Below, in pieces: positions 19,178 through 27,207 of a stretch of 40,814 bases of DNA. Both the position numbers and the translations under genes were made by a program. Positions within the stretch are counted from its first letter, which is position 1. Every line of letters begins with the position of its first letter. Location: positions 1-40,814 of the forward strand of contig CAKQFW010000001.1 in the NCBI GenBank assembly GCA_934230965.1. Direction: 5' to 3'. The DNA is from an uncultured Prevotella sp. (lineage in GTDB: Bacteria; Bacteroidota; Bacteroidia; Bacteroidales; Bacteroidaceae). The notes under the pieces are model-generated. The model had not been told where the DNA came from. It saw only the letters and a list, made by a program, of their open reading frames with translations, and made no database searches.

Positions 19178-19597
19178 ATGAACATTCAAATCATCAATGG
19201 CCCCAACCTCAACCTGTTAGGTAAGCGCGAGCCAGGCATCTATGGCCAGTCGGCCTTTGAGCCCTATCTTGAGGCGCTGCGCAAGCAGTACCCCGACGTT
19301 ACCATCGAGTATTATCAGAGCAATGTAGAGGGCTTCCTCATCGACTACATACAGAAGGTGGGCTTCACCACCGACGGCATCATCCTGAACGCTGGCGCCT
19401 ACACCCACACCTCGGTGGCGCTGCACGACTGCATACGCTCGGTGCCATGCCCCGTCATCGAGGTGCACATCAGCAATGTGCATCAGCGCGAAGAGTTCCG
19501 CCACAAAAGCATGATATCGGCTGCTTGCAAAGGCGTTATCGCGGGCTTTGGCCTTGACAGCTACCGCCTGGCGCTCGAAGCAATATTGAAATTATAA
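19178..19597 (+). CDS. aroQ: Type II 3-dehydroquinate dehydratase
   Basis: This enzyme converts 3-dehydroquinate to 3-dehydroshikimate in aromatic amino acid biosynthesis. The 139-residue protein matches the type II family, a dodecameric flavodoxin-like fold: INGPNLNLLGKREPGIYG with active-site Tyr22, the substrate-binding NAGAYTHTSVALHD segment, and EVHISNVHQREEFRHKS. I chose the ATG at 19178 over the in-frame ATG at 19139 because the family begins at this position and the longer version would overlap xerD. It diverges from xerD across only 29 bp. Confidence 0.95.
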   Translation: MNIQIINGPNLNLLGKREPGIYGQSAFEPYLEALRKQYPDVTIEYYQSNVEGFLIDYIQKVGFTTDGIILNAGAYTHTSVALHDCIRSVPCPVIEVHISNVHQREEFRHKSMISAACKGVIAGFGLDSYRLALEAILKL

Positions 19598-19694
19598 GGG
19601 TTATGGGGGTATAGGGCTTATGGGGGTATAGGGCTTATGGGCCCTATAGGTCTTATAGGTCTTATAGGTCATATAGGCCCTATAGGTTTTATAG
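19598..19694. repeat. TTATAGG short-period array between aroQ and the O-methyltransferase gene
   Basis: About ten imperfect copies of a 9-10-bp unit (GGTCTTATA or GGGCTTATA) fill the gap directly after the aroQ stop codon. Arrays of the same unit in the same orientation flank the four-helix-bundle gene at 25124-25708. This copy contains no gene. Confidence 0.8.
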
Positions 19695-19734
19695 CTCTTT
19701 CACTTGCTTTGGTTAAAACACAGTCTTAAAAAAA

Positions 19735-20364
19735 ATGACATCTTTAGAACAATACCTCTTAGCGCACAGCGACCCCGAGCCCGAATATCTCTACCGCCTG
19801 TATCGCGCCACACACATACACACCATTCACGGGCGCATGGCCAGCGGACACTTGCAAGGCCGACTGCTAACCATGCTCACCCAACTGCAGCGCCCGCATA
19901 ACGTGTTGGAGGTGGGCACCTTTAGCGGATACAGTGCCCTCTGCATTGCCGAGGGTCTGCCCGACGATGGCACGCTATACACCTTTGAGATTAACGACGA
20001 GATGGAAGACTTCACCCGACCCTGGATAGAGCAGTCGGACTATGCCGATAAGATACGCTTCATCATTGGCGACGCTAACGAACTTGCACCCACGCTGGGC
20101 GTAAAATTCGACATGGCGTTTCTCGATGGCGACAAGCGCACCTATCTCGACACCTTCAACCGATTGCTGCCGCTCATGAACCCTGGCGCCCTCATCTTGG
20201 CCGACAACACGCTGTGGGATGGCCATGTGGTAGACCACGCCTACGATAACGACCGCCAAACATCTGGCATAGAACAGTTTAACGACTTCATTGCCCACGA
20301 CCCTCGCGTAACGCGCGTCATGTTGCCTCTGCGCGACGGCCTCACCATGATTAGGGTGAAATAA
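19735..20364 (+). CDS. SAM-dependent O-methyltransferase (family 3, caffeoyl-CoA OMT-like)
   Basis: The 209-residue protein has the class I methyltransferase fold: motif I VLEVGTFSGYSALCIAEGL at about residues 58-76, an acidic ribose-binding FEINDEM, a metal-binding AFLDGDKRTY, and ADNTLWDGHVVD at motif VI. These match the cation-dependent OMT family that methylates catechol-type hydroxyls. The substrate in this organism is unknown. It follows aroQ on the same strand across a repeat array, so co-transcription is possible but not shown. Confidence 0.9.
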   Translation: MTSLEQYLLAHSDPEPEYLYRLYRATHIHTIHGRMASGHLQGRLLTMLTQLQRPHNVLEVGTFSGYSALCIAEGLPDDGTLYTFEINDEMEDFTRPWIEQSDYADKIRFIIGDANELAPTLGVKFDMAFLDGDKRTYLDTFNRLLPLMNPGALILADNTLWDGHVVDHAYDNDRQTSGIEQFNDFIAHDPRVTRVMLPLRDGLTMIRVK

Positions 20365-20514
20365 AAATGTATTGCTATTGCTCAAGAACAATAATATTAA
20401 TAATAAAAACTACAAAAAAGGACAACAATTGAACAACAATATCAACAACAATTGCCCAACAAAGAACAACAATATTATTGTGAGCATTTTTAGCTAAACG
20501 AATGTGCCCTCCAA
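20365..20514. other. Gene-free A/T-rich stretch after the O-methyltransferase gene
   Basis: This is the start of the 716-bp gap before polA. It is A/T-rich with several CAACAAT units. An 11-bp inverted pair (20388-20398 and 20471-20481) spans about 70 bp. I see no gene and no convincing terminator. Confidence 0.5.
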
Positions 20515-20661
20515 GTAGGACGGTGGTCTCCGTGCCCCGTCCTCCAGCAAGTAAACTTTCGTCCCCCCAAAACAGCGATAATGTTTTTTCTGTTTTGTCT
20601 AAGAGTCTTAAAATAAGCATTTTGGTTGCTGGAGGACGGGGCACGGAGACCACCGTCCTAC
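20515..20661. repeat. Perfect 36-bp inverted repeat with 75-bp centre
   Basis: Positions 20515-20550 and 20626-20661 are exact reverse complements over 36 bp, with the core GGACGGTGGTCTCCGTGCCC. The 75-bp centre holds a further 8-bp hairpin (CAAAACAG, 20568-20575 with 20590-20597). No ORF is present. A diverged relative of the arm (GAGGATGGGGCACAGAG) occurs in the tandem repeat at 40265-40360. Confidence 0.9.
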
Positions 20662-20670
20662 TATGGTTTG

Positions 20671-20980
20671 CCTCGCCAATCACATGAATTCTTCACTTAA
20701 CTACACCTCGTCCTCCAGCAAGAAGCAGGGGTATTCACTCCCCTCCATCGCTCGACCTTTGGTCGCTTGCCAGAGCAAGAAGGGGAGGGGGAAGCCGCGC
20801 TCCGCGCGGCGCGGGGGAGGGGCTTTAAATTACAATCTGAAAGCCTTGGTTTTACCTTCTGAAACCAAGGGTTTTACAGCCTGAAACCAAGGGTTTCGCA
20901 GCCTAAAACCAAGGGTTTCGCAAATGAAGGGTATCAATAAAAAAAAGTGTAAGCAAACGACCATGTTTTGCTTACACTTT
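20671..20980 (+). repeat. Composite intergenic repeat, copy A
   Basis: In order: CACATGAATTCTTCAC, CGTCCTCCAGCAAGAAG, a GGGGAGGGG palindrome with a 36-bp insert, three copies of a 22-bp AAACCAAGGGTTTCGCAGCC unit (20860, 20882, 20904), AATGAAGGGTATCAAT, and a strong hairpin (20944-20980). The same modules in the same order appear inverted at 40386-40709. Confidence 0.85.
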
Positions 20981-20990
20981 ATTATTTTTA
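20938..20990. terminator. Bidirectional terminator downstream of polA
   Basis: A perfect 14-bp stem (20944-20957 with 20967-20980) surrounds a 9-nt loop, with an eight-base A-run on one side and a T-rich tract on the other. It lies 100 bp downstream of the polA stop codon and should end the polA transcript on the - strand. It is also the last module of composite repeat copy A. Confidence 0.8.
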
Positions 20991-21080
20991 GGGGTGTGCT
21001 CTTGAGAACAACTAATTTGTAGATTTTTATGTTTTTGCCATCTCCACTCCCGTTTGAGAGGTGCTGGGGAAGGCTTTTCC

Positions 21081-23762
21081 TTAATGCGCCTCGAGCCAAT
21101 TATCGCCCCATCCCGAGTCGGCCACCAGGGGCACACTTATGTTTACGATATGTTCCATCTCGTTGAGCACAATCTCTTCAACCAGCAACTCTTCGCCAGG
21201 CACTACCGAGAAGTTGAGCTCGTCGTGCACCTGCAGTATCATTTTCGATTGTAATTGCTTCACGTGAAACGCTTTATAAATGCGCGCCATAGCCATCTTG
21301 ATGATGTCGGCTGCCGTGCCCTGAATGGGGGCGTTGATGGCGTTTCGCTCGGCAAAGGCGCGCACGGTGCCGTTGTGCGAATTGATGTCGGGCAGATAGC
21401 GTCGGCGGCCAAACAGCGTCTCGGCATAGCCCTTCTCGCGCGCCTCGGCTTTGGCCCGCTCCATATATTCGTACACCTTTGGAAACGACTCAAAGTAGCC
21501 ATCTATCAGCGCTTTAGCCTCGGCTCGGCTGATGTCGAGACGCTCGGCCAGGCCGAAGGTGGTGATGCCGTAGATAATGCCGAAGTTGGCACGCTTGGCG
21601 CGTGTGCGCTGGTCGCGTGTTACCTCTTCGATGGGCACCTTATATATCTTTGCTGCCGTGGCGGCGTGTATGTCGTGGCCCGAGCGGAAGGCGCTGATGA
21701 GGTGCTCGTCTTGGCTGAGGTGCGCCATGACGCGAAGCTCAATTTGTGAGTAGTCGGCCGAGAAGAAGCGGCAACCCTCGTCGGGCACGAAGCAGCGGCG
21801 TATCTCTTTGCCATCGTCGCCACGCACGGGTATGTTTTGTAGGTTGGGGTTTGACGACGACAAACGGCCTGTGGCGGTGACGGCCTGGTTGAAGGTGGTG
21901 TGCAGATGGCTGTGGGCATCGGTGAGCAGCGGCAGAGCATCGACATAGGTGCCCAGCAACTTCTTTAACCCTCTGTGCTGCAATATCTTTTGCACGATGG
22001 GGTGCTGATGTGCCAACTGCTGCAACACCTCTTCAGAGGTGACGTATTGGCCCGTCTTGGTTTTCTTAGGTTTCTCAACCAGCTGCATCTTGCCAAACAA
22101 TATTTCGCCCACCTGTTTGGGCGACGCAATGTTGAACGACTCGCCCGCCAGGGTGTATATTTCTTGCTCAATGTCGTTGAGGCGCGCGTTGAAGGTGGTC
22201 GACACGTCGGCCAGGGCAGTGGTGTCGAGGCGCACGCCATACAGCTCCATCTGTGCCAGCACAGGCACCAGCGGCATCTCAATGTCGGTAAACACCTTTT
22301 GGGCGTCGGTGCCGTTGAGGTCTTTGCTTAGGTGCTGTGCCAAGAGCAGCGACACGTGAGCCAGGGTGCCGGGGGCGGTGCCGTCGGTGGTGAGGTGCAA
22401 GAGGGTGTCGGAGAGGTAGGGTAGGTCGTGCTTCAGTTCGGGCTGCAACACATAGTGGGCGAGCATCACGTCGAAGAGCTGACCCTTGAGAGTGAGCCCT
22501 TCGGCCGACAGCTGTTTAAGGTGTTGCTTCAGGTCGTGCCCGACTTTCTCTATGTTTTCGTTTTCAAGCACCTCGCGCAGCACCTCGCACATGGCTTGGC
22601 GCTCGACGGCGTCGGCGGGAAGGACGAAGCGCACGGTTTCGGCCTCTGAAGCCGACAAAGTGATGGCCGATAGGCTTACGGGCACTGATGATTGGCCTTC
22701 TGTGTCTATTCCGAGAATTTGTTTTGACAAGAAAAAGTCAATCTTTTCTTTCGCAACGATTGCATTATCAGCGGTTTGTATGTTTAATGATAGGCTTTTT
22801 ACCTCGTTTTTAAACAAGTTTTCGGCATCGGCTGTGTCGTCGGGCGCAATTGTACCAAACAAATCGAGCTGCGGTTTTACGAGTTTTGGCTTATTTTCAC
22901 TTTTTTTAATAAACTTCTCGGCGAGTTTTGAAAACTCCAGTTCGGCGAAGATTTTCTGCAATGCGGCCTCGTCGATGTCTTTGATGCGAAGGGCGTCGAG
23001 GTCGAGGTCGATGGGCACGTCGCGACGAATGGTGGCGAGGAAGCGCGACATGCGTATGTCGTCGGTGGCGGCTTCTACTTTTTCGCGAAGCTTGCCTTTG
23101 ATGTCGGCAGTGTTGGCAAGGAGGGTGTCGATGTCGCCAAACTGTGTGATGAGTTTGACGGCGGTTTTCTCACCCACGCCGGGGCAGCCGGGGAAGTTGT
23201 CGGCCGAGTCGCCCATGAGGGCCAAGAGGTCGATGACCTGCTGGGGCGAGGCGATGCCATATTTTTCTTTCACCTCGTCGGGGCCCATGACATCGTAGCC
23301 GCCACCATGTCGGGGGCGGTAGATAAAGATGTTGGGGCTGACAAGCTGACCATAGTCTTTGTCGGGGGTGAGCATGTAGGTGGCAATGCCTTCGGCGCCA
23401 GCCTTGGTGGCCAGGGTGCCGATAACGTCGTCGGCCTCGAAACCATCGACCTGCAGCACGGGTATGTGCATGGCCTGTAAGATGTCTTTGATGACGGGCA
23501 CCGAGGCGCGAATGTCTTCGGGCGTAGCCTCGCGCTGCGCCTTATACTGTGGGAAGGCTTCGTCGCGGAAGGTCTTGCCGTGGTCGAAAGCTACGCCTAA
23601 AAGGGTGGGGTGCTCTTTGTTGAGTATCTCGTGAAGGGTGTTCATAAAGCCCATAACGGCCGAGGTGTTCATGCCCTTCGAGCTGATGCGTGGGTTCTTG
23701 ATAAAAGCATAATAGGCCCTGTAGATAAGGGCGTATGCGTCGAGAAGAAACAGTTTGTCCAT
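21081..23762 (-). CDS. polA: DNA polymerase I, with degenerate 3'-5' exonuclease domain
   Basis: The 893-residue protein has a 5' nuclease domain (1 to about 290), a middle exonuclease-like domain and a family A polymerase domain. Polymerase motifs are intact: motif A with Asp670 (SADYSQIELR), motif B RAKRANFGIIYG (722-731 region) and motif C QVHDE with Asp847. In the middle domain Exo I is kept (IDTEG, Asp353 and Glu355). Exo II reads GHDLKQH, where active enzymes have GQNLKYD, so the metal-binding Asp is His414. The Exo III segment (YxxxD) is missing, with the region shortened around residue 465. Proofreading is therefore probably lost. I chose the start at 23762, MDKLFLLDAYALIYRA; the in-frame extension to 23873 does not resemble PolA. 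Confidence 0.96.
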   Translation of the reverse strand: MDKLFLLDAYALIYRAYYAFIKNPRISSKGMNTSAVMGFMNTLHEILNKEHPTLLGVAFDHGKTFRDEAFPQYKAQREATPEDIRASVPVIKDILQAMHIPVLQVDGFEADDVIGTLATKAGAEGIATYMLTPDKDYGQLVSPNIFIYRPRHGGGYDVMGPDEVKEKYGIASPQQVIDLLALMGDSADNFPGCPGVGEKTAVKLITQFGDIDTLLANTADIKGKLREKVEAATDDIRMSRFLATIRRDVPIDLDLDALRIKDIDEAALQKIFAELEFSKLAEKFIKKSENKPKLVKPQLDLFGTIAPDDTADAENLFKNEVKSLSLNIQTADNAIVAKEKIDFFLSKQILGIDTEGQSSVPVSLSAITLSASEAETVRFVLPADAVERQAMCEVLREVLENENIEKVGHDLKQHLKQLSAEGLTLKGQLFDVMLAHYVLQPELKHDLPYLSDTLLHLTTDGTAPGTLAHVSLLLAQHLSKDLNGTDAQKVFTDIEMPLVPVLAQMELYGVRLDTTALADVSTTFNARLNDIEQEIYTLAGESFNIASPKQVGEILFGKMQLVEKPKKTKTGQYVTSEEVLQQLAHQHPIVQKILQHRGLKKLLGTYVDALPLLTDAHSHLHTTFNQAVTATGRLSSSNPNLQNIPVRGDDGKEIRRCFVPDEGCRFFSADYSQIELRVMAHLSQDEHLISAFRSGHDIHAATAAKIYKVPIEEVTRDQRTRAKRANFGIIYGITTFGLAERLDISRAEAKALIDGYFESFPKVYEYMERAKAEAREKGYAETLFGRRRYLPDINSHNGTVRAFAERNAINAPIQGTAADIIKMAMARIYKAFHVKQLQSKMILQVHDELNFSVVPGEELLVEEIVLNEMEHIVNISVPLVADSGWGDNWLEAH

Positions 23763-23830
23763 AATGAGTGTGATGTTTGACAGCGTAAAATTACGAAAAA
23801 TAGTTGACGTGGCCACCCTTTTCGCCTTAG

Positions 23831-23865
23831 TTTGTCGTTTATAACCAAGATTTTCTGTAATTTTG
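23831..23865 (+). promoter_or_regulatory. Promoter of the polyprenyl synthase gene
   Basis: TAATTTTG (23858-23865) is a perfect TAnnTTTG -7 element. TTTG at 23831-23834 lies 23 nt upstream, slightly longer than the usual 19-21 nt. Transcription would start near 23872, about 97 nt before the chosen start codon. Confidence 0.5.
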
Positions 23866-23968
23866 CATCGCATAGCGTATGCGCCTATCGTTCTGACGGT
23901 GGCTGACGTTGCCGGGCGAGGGTAGGGGCGCGCTTATTGATAATTCAACAAGATTAAGTAAAGGTTAT

Positions 23969-24955
23969 ATGGATTTTCTGTCTACCATCAAACGCCCTAT
24001 CGAAAGCGAACTGAATACGTTTATTGAGCTCTTTAACCTGTCGTTGATGCATAGCGACGGCCTGCTGGGTCGTGCCCTGGAGCATATACGACAAAAGGCT
24101 GGTAAACGTATGCGCCCGATGCTTATCTTGCTGATGGCCAAGAACTTTGGTGAGGTGTCGGAGGTGACGCAGAACGCGGCCATCGGCCTGGAACTGCTGC
24201 ACACGGCGTCGCTGGTGCACGACGATGTGGTGGACGAAAGCGCTGAACGTCGCGGACAGGCGTCGGTAAACGCTACCTATGATAATAAGGTGGCGGTGCT
24301 GGTGGGCGACTATATTTTGTCTACGGCTCTGCTGCATGTGGCACGCACACACTCTGAAAAAATTGTTACTTACTTGGCTGAACTGGGTCGAACGCTGTCG
24401 GATGGCGAGATATTACAGCTCTCGAATATTGGGCGCCGCGACATCTCTGAACAGGTGTATTATGACGTGATTAAGCAGAAAACGGCGGCGCTGTTTGAGG
24501 CTTGCTGCGGCATTGGTGCGCTGTCGGCTGGTGCCAGCGACGACGATATTGAACGTGCAAAACAGTTTGGACAGAACCTGGGCGTGATTTTCCAAATTCG
24601 TGATGACATTTTCGACTATTACGACTCGCCTGAGATAGGCAAGCCTACAGGCAATGATATGGCTGAAGGTAAACTTACACTGCCCGTGATTTATGCCCTT
24701 AACAGCACGGGCGACGAGGCAATGAAAGCGCTGGCACTGAAGGTGAAAGATCATGCGGCGTCGGCCGAAGATATTGCCTGTCTGGTGGCCTTTGCGAAAG
24801 AAAAAGGGGGCATCGACTATGCTGAAAAACGTATGCAAGAACTGCATACCGAGGCTCTGCAACTGCTCGACGCAATAGCCAAAGAACACGGCGGCGAACC
24901 CGTAAAGAACGCCCTAAAAGCCTACCTAGATTTTGTAATATTGAGAGAAAAATAG
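23969..24955 (+). CDS. ispB: Long-chain trans-polyprenyl diphosphate synthase
   Basis: This enzyme extends farnesyl diphosphate with isopentenyl diphosphate to make the side chain of menaquinone. The 328-residue protein has both aspartate-rich motifs: DDVVD at 85-89 (in LVHDDVVDES) and DDIFD at 212-216 (in QIRDDIFDYYD), plus the GKRMRPML substrate-binding segment. The chain length of the product (octaprenyl or longer) cannot be read from sequence alone. I chose the ATG at 23969 (MDFLSTIKRPIESEL) over the in-frame ATG at 23909, whose extra 20 residues are not family-like. It diverges from polA. Confidence 0.9.
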   Translation: MDFLSTIKRPIESELNTFIELFNLSLMHSDGLLGRALEHIRQKAGKRMRPMLILLMAKNFGEVSEVTQNAAIGLELLHTASLVHDDVVDESAERRGQASVNATYDNKVAVLVGDYILSTALLHVARTHSEKIVTYLAELGRTLSDGEILQLSNIGRRDISEQVYYDVIKQKTAALFEACCGIGALSAGASDDDIERAKQFGQNLGVIFQIRDDIFDYYDSPEIGKPTGNDMAEGKLTLPVIYALNSTGDEAMKALALKVKDHAASAEDIACLVAFAKEKGGIDYAEKRMQELHTEALQLLDAIAKEHGGEPVKNALKAYLDFVILREK

Positions 24956-24970
24956 TAGAGAAGGCCGAAG

Positions 24971-25119
24971 GCTATGGGCTTATGAGGGCTTATGAGGGCT
25001 TATAGGGCTTTGGGTCTTATAGGGCTTATTGGTCTTATAGGTCTTATGGGTCTTATGGTGCTTATAGGCCTATGGGGCTTATGGTGCTTATAGGTCATAT
25101 AGGTCATATAGGCCCTATC
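24971..25119. repeat. TTATAGG array, left flank of four-helix-bundle gene
   Basis: About fifteen imperfect 9-10-bp units (GGGCTTATA, GGTCTTATA, ending with two AGGTCATAT units) run from just after the polyprenyl synthase stop codon to 5 nt before the end of the convergent four-helix-bundle gene. The array at 25751-25826 on the other side of that gene has the same unit and orientation. Confidence 0.8.
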
Positions 25120-25123
25120 CCCT

Positions 25124-25708
25124 TTACTGTTTATTATTTGCTTCTTTGGGGTTTGGGTTGCTTCTATATTTTAGCCTTGCCCTATACATTTCCTCTTTTA
25201 TACCTCCCTGTTCTAAAAATTCTTTTTTGTTTATTTCTATTAGTTTTAGAAGCATTGCGTGGGCTTGGTGAATGAGCGTAATGGCGATATTAGCAATCGT
25301 TTCGGCTGTTCTTACCTTGATGGCGTCGCGATAATATTTGCTGTCGTTATGCTGTATGCAGGCCCTTCTTGCCTGTATGCCTTTCATGCTATCTTTAGGC
25401 CATTGTTTCAGGTCTCTTGTACGTAGATAGTCTTCATAGTCGATAACCAGTTCGTCAAGGCTTGCTCTTGCCACGTTTAACAGCTTTATCTCTGTTTCTC
25501 TTGACGTAGTGCCTGCCGAGCATCCCTCCGCAATATTTTGCTTTCCTGATCTTGCCGCCTGTATCATTTGGTCAATGGTGCGGTCGCCTTTCTCTAAAAA
25601 ATGGTGCGCAAAATAATAGGTAATATCATATATACACTCTGTTTTTTGATAGACTACCAGGTTGCGGTAGTTACCATGTAAAGGTAGGAATGACGCGTCG
25701 GTTTGCAT
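25124..25708 (-). CDS. Four-helix-bundle protein with suffix domain (IVP/Avd-like superfamily)
   Basis: The 194-residue protein shows the superfamily signature: YRNLVVYQKTECIYDITYYF in helix 1, then IDQMIQAARSGKQNIAEGCSAGTT, and SRETEIKLLNVARASLDELVIDYEDYL in helix 3, with a further helical C-terminal half of the suffix type. Relatives include proteins encoded in 23S rRNA intervening sequences and the Avd partner of diversity-generating retroelements. No reverse transcriptase, template repeat or rRNA is near, so neither role applies here. Its DNA looks A/T-richer than the flanking genes and it is bracketed by TTATAGG arrays, suggesting acquisition as a unit. Function is unknown. Confidence 0.82.
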   Translation of the reverse strand: MQTDASFLPLHGNYRNLVVYQKTECIYDITYYFAHHFLEKGDRTIDQMIQAARSGKQNIAEGCSAGTTSRETEIKLLNVARASLDELVIDYEDYLRTRDLKQWPKDSMKGIQARRACIQHNDSKYYRDAIKVRTAETIANIAITLIHQAHAMLLKLIEINKKEFLEQGGIKEEMYRARLKYRSNPNPKEANNKQ

Positions 25709-25750
25709 GGGTTTTAATAGGTTTTAATGGTTTATTTATGAGTGAGGAAA

Positions 25751-25826
25751 AGGCTTTTTGGGGCTTTAGGGCTTATAGGCCTTATGGGTCTTATAGGCCT
25801 TATAGGCCCCATATAGAACCTATATG
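25751..25826. repeat. TTATAGG array, right flank of four-helix-bundle gene
   Basis: About seven units (GGGCTTATA, GGCCTTATG, GGTCTTATA and variants) in the same orientation as the left array at 24971-25119. It ends about 45 bp before the deoC stop codon. Confidence 0.75.
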
Positions 25827-25871
25827 CCCATTCCTTTTCCCTTTAAAGCCTTTTCCTCCTCCTTACATTTC

Positions 25872-26816
25872 TTAGAAGAACTTCACCTCTTGGCCCTCGA
25901 GCTCGCTTAACAGCTGGTTAGCGAGACGGCTGGTGCCCAGACGGAACCACTTGTTGGTGAGCCACTGCTCGCCCAGCACCTCTTTTACGATGGTGTAATA
26001 GGTGATGGCATCCATCACGCTGTTGATGCCGCCAGCGGGCTTGAAACCAATCTGTATGCCTGTCTGGTCGTAGTATTCTTTGATGGCCTGGCACATCACG
26101 TAAGCAGCCTCGGGAGTGGCCGAAATCTTCTCTTTGCCAGTAGAAGTCTTGATGTAGTCGGCACCTGCATACATCGACAGGATAGAGGCTTTCTTGATGT
26201 TTGAAGCGGTAACGAGGTCGCCAGTTTCGAGGATAACCTTCATGGGTGCTTCGCCACAGGCAGCCTTCATTTCGCTGATATCTTCGGCACAACTCTCGTA
26301 GTCGCCGCACAGGAACTTGCCCACGGGCATCACGATATCAATCTCTGTGGCACCGTCTTTTACAGCGAGTGCTGTCTCGGCAGCCTTCACCTCGATGAGG
26401 GCTTGTGAGCTGGGGAAACTGCCCGACACGCAAGCAATCTCAACGCCTTCAACCTCAAGGGTATCGGCCACGATGCTGGCGAAGCAGGGATATACGCAGA
26501 TGGTGGCCACGTGGGGGAGGTCAGGATACTGCTCGTCGAAGGCGTTTACGCGCTCGGTGAAAGCCATGACAGAGGTGTCGCTGTCGGTGGTTTTCAGGGT
26601 GGTGAGCTCGATGCTGCCCATGAGGAATTTCTTTACATCTACGGTATCGTTTTGGGGCACTTTCTCGGCGATGATGGTGCGCACAGCTTCCTGTACGGCC
26701 TTGTCGTCGACATTCAGGTTATACTTGGCAAACGCCTCCTCAATTTTACTTGTCTTGGGGGCTGCTCCAGCCTCGATGTTGAGCTTGTTTGGCTCGATGT
26801 TTTGTGTGATAGACAT
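25872..26816 (-). CDS. deoC: Deoxyribose-phosphate aldolase
   Basis: DeoC splits 2-deoxyribose 5-phosphate into glyceraldehyde 3-phosphate and acetaldehyde in deoxynucleoside breakdown. The 314-residue TIM-barrel protein has the Schiff-base Lys223 in ADYIKTSTGKEK, the second lysine Lys259 in IGFKPAGGI, and the phosphate-binding GTSRLANQLL. I chose the start at 26816 (MSITQNIEPN) because an in-frame extension to 27068 would run through the mazG-like gene and encodes no family sequence. It follows the mazG-like gene after 28 nt and is the last gene of the dtd-mazG-deoC group. Confidence 0.95.
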   Translation of the reverse strand: MSITQNIEPNKLNIEAGAAPKTSKIEEAFAKYNLNVDDKAVQEAVRTIIAEKVPQNDTVDVKKFLMGSIELTTLKTTDSDTSVMAFTERVNAFDEQYPDLPHVATICVYPCFASIVADTLEVEGVEIACVSGSFPSSQALIEVKAAETALAVKDGATEIDIVMPVGKFLCGDYESCAEDISEMKAACGEAPMKVILETGDLVTASNIKKASILSMYAGADYIKTSTGKEKISATPEAAYVMCQAIKEYYDQTGIQIGFKPAGGINSVMDAITYYTIVKEVLGEQWLTNKWFRLGTSRLANQLLSELEGQEVKFF

Positions 26817-26844
26817 AATTTTGTTCTCCTTATTTTTGGTTATG

Positions 26845-27204
26845 TTATTTGTTTTCTTCGTTTGCTGTGGGGTGGGCGGGCACCGATAGTTTGGGATTGT
26901 TGAGATGGCGTGTGGCGTCGCGTCGGGTCTTCTTTTCGATGCTTTTCTGCAGCGCCTCGGTGAGGTCGACACCCGTTTGATTGGCCAATGCCATGAGCAC
27001 CCACAGTATGTCGGCCATCTCTTCAGAGGGGTCTTGCTTTTCGCCCGCCTTGAAGCTCTGGTCGCCATAACGACGCGCCATAACGCGGGCCAGTTCGCCC
27101 ACTTCTTCGGTAAGGCACGCCATGTTGGTGAGCTCTGAGAAATAACGCACGCCGTAGGTCTTTATCCACTGGTCTACGGCCTGCTGTGCTTCGCGTATTG
27201 TCAT
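26845..27204 (-). CDS. MazG-like nucleotide pyrophosphohydrolase
   Basis: This 119-residue all-helical protein has the MazG metal-binding pattern: LTEEVGELARVMARR in the second helix and DPSEEMADILWVLMALANQ in the third, supplying the EExxE and ExxD residues. It has a single MazG domain, so it belongs to the short dimeric type that removes pyrophosphate from nucleoside triphosphates rather than to the two-domain E. coli MazG. It starts 3 nt after the dtd stop codon. Together with dtd and deoC it suggests a small unit for nucleotide and aminoacyl-tRNA quality control. Confidence 0.88.
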   Translation of the reverse strand: MTIREAQQAVDQWIKTYGVRYFSELTNMACLTEEVGELARVMARRYGDQSFKAGEKQDPSEEMADILWVLMALANQTGVDLTEALQKSIEKKTRRDATRHLNNPKLSVPAHPTANEENK

Positions 27205-27207
27205 TAT

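Noticed and set aside
19598-19694. CRISPR array
   Set aside because: The units are only 9-10 bp, imperfect and contiguous, without spacers, and no cas gene is near. The same holds for the GTTGACRA and CCTTTCTAAG arrays.
21256-21271. Second parS site inside polA
   Set aside because: It matches 14 of 16 positions, but it is in coding sequence, lacks the full palindrome and can be explained by codons for Phe-His-Val-Lys. I keep it only as a degenerate match.
23763-23873. 37-residue N-terminal extension of PolA
   Set aside because: PolA proteins begin at MDKLFLLDAYALIYRA; the extension is not conserved sequence and lies in the divergent promoter region.
25124-25708. Diversity-generating retroelement (Avd-like protein)
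   Set aside because: The fold family fits Avd, but I see no reverse transcriptase, template/variable repeat pair or variable target protein in the window.
25872-27068. 398-residue version of DeoC
   Set aside because: The extra 84 N-terminal residues are read out of frame through the mazG-like gene and have no family similarity; the DeoC start at 26816 is the natural one.
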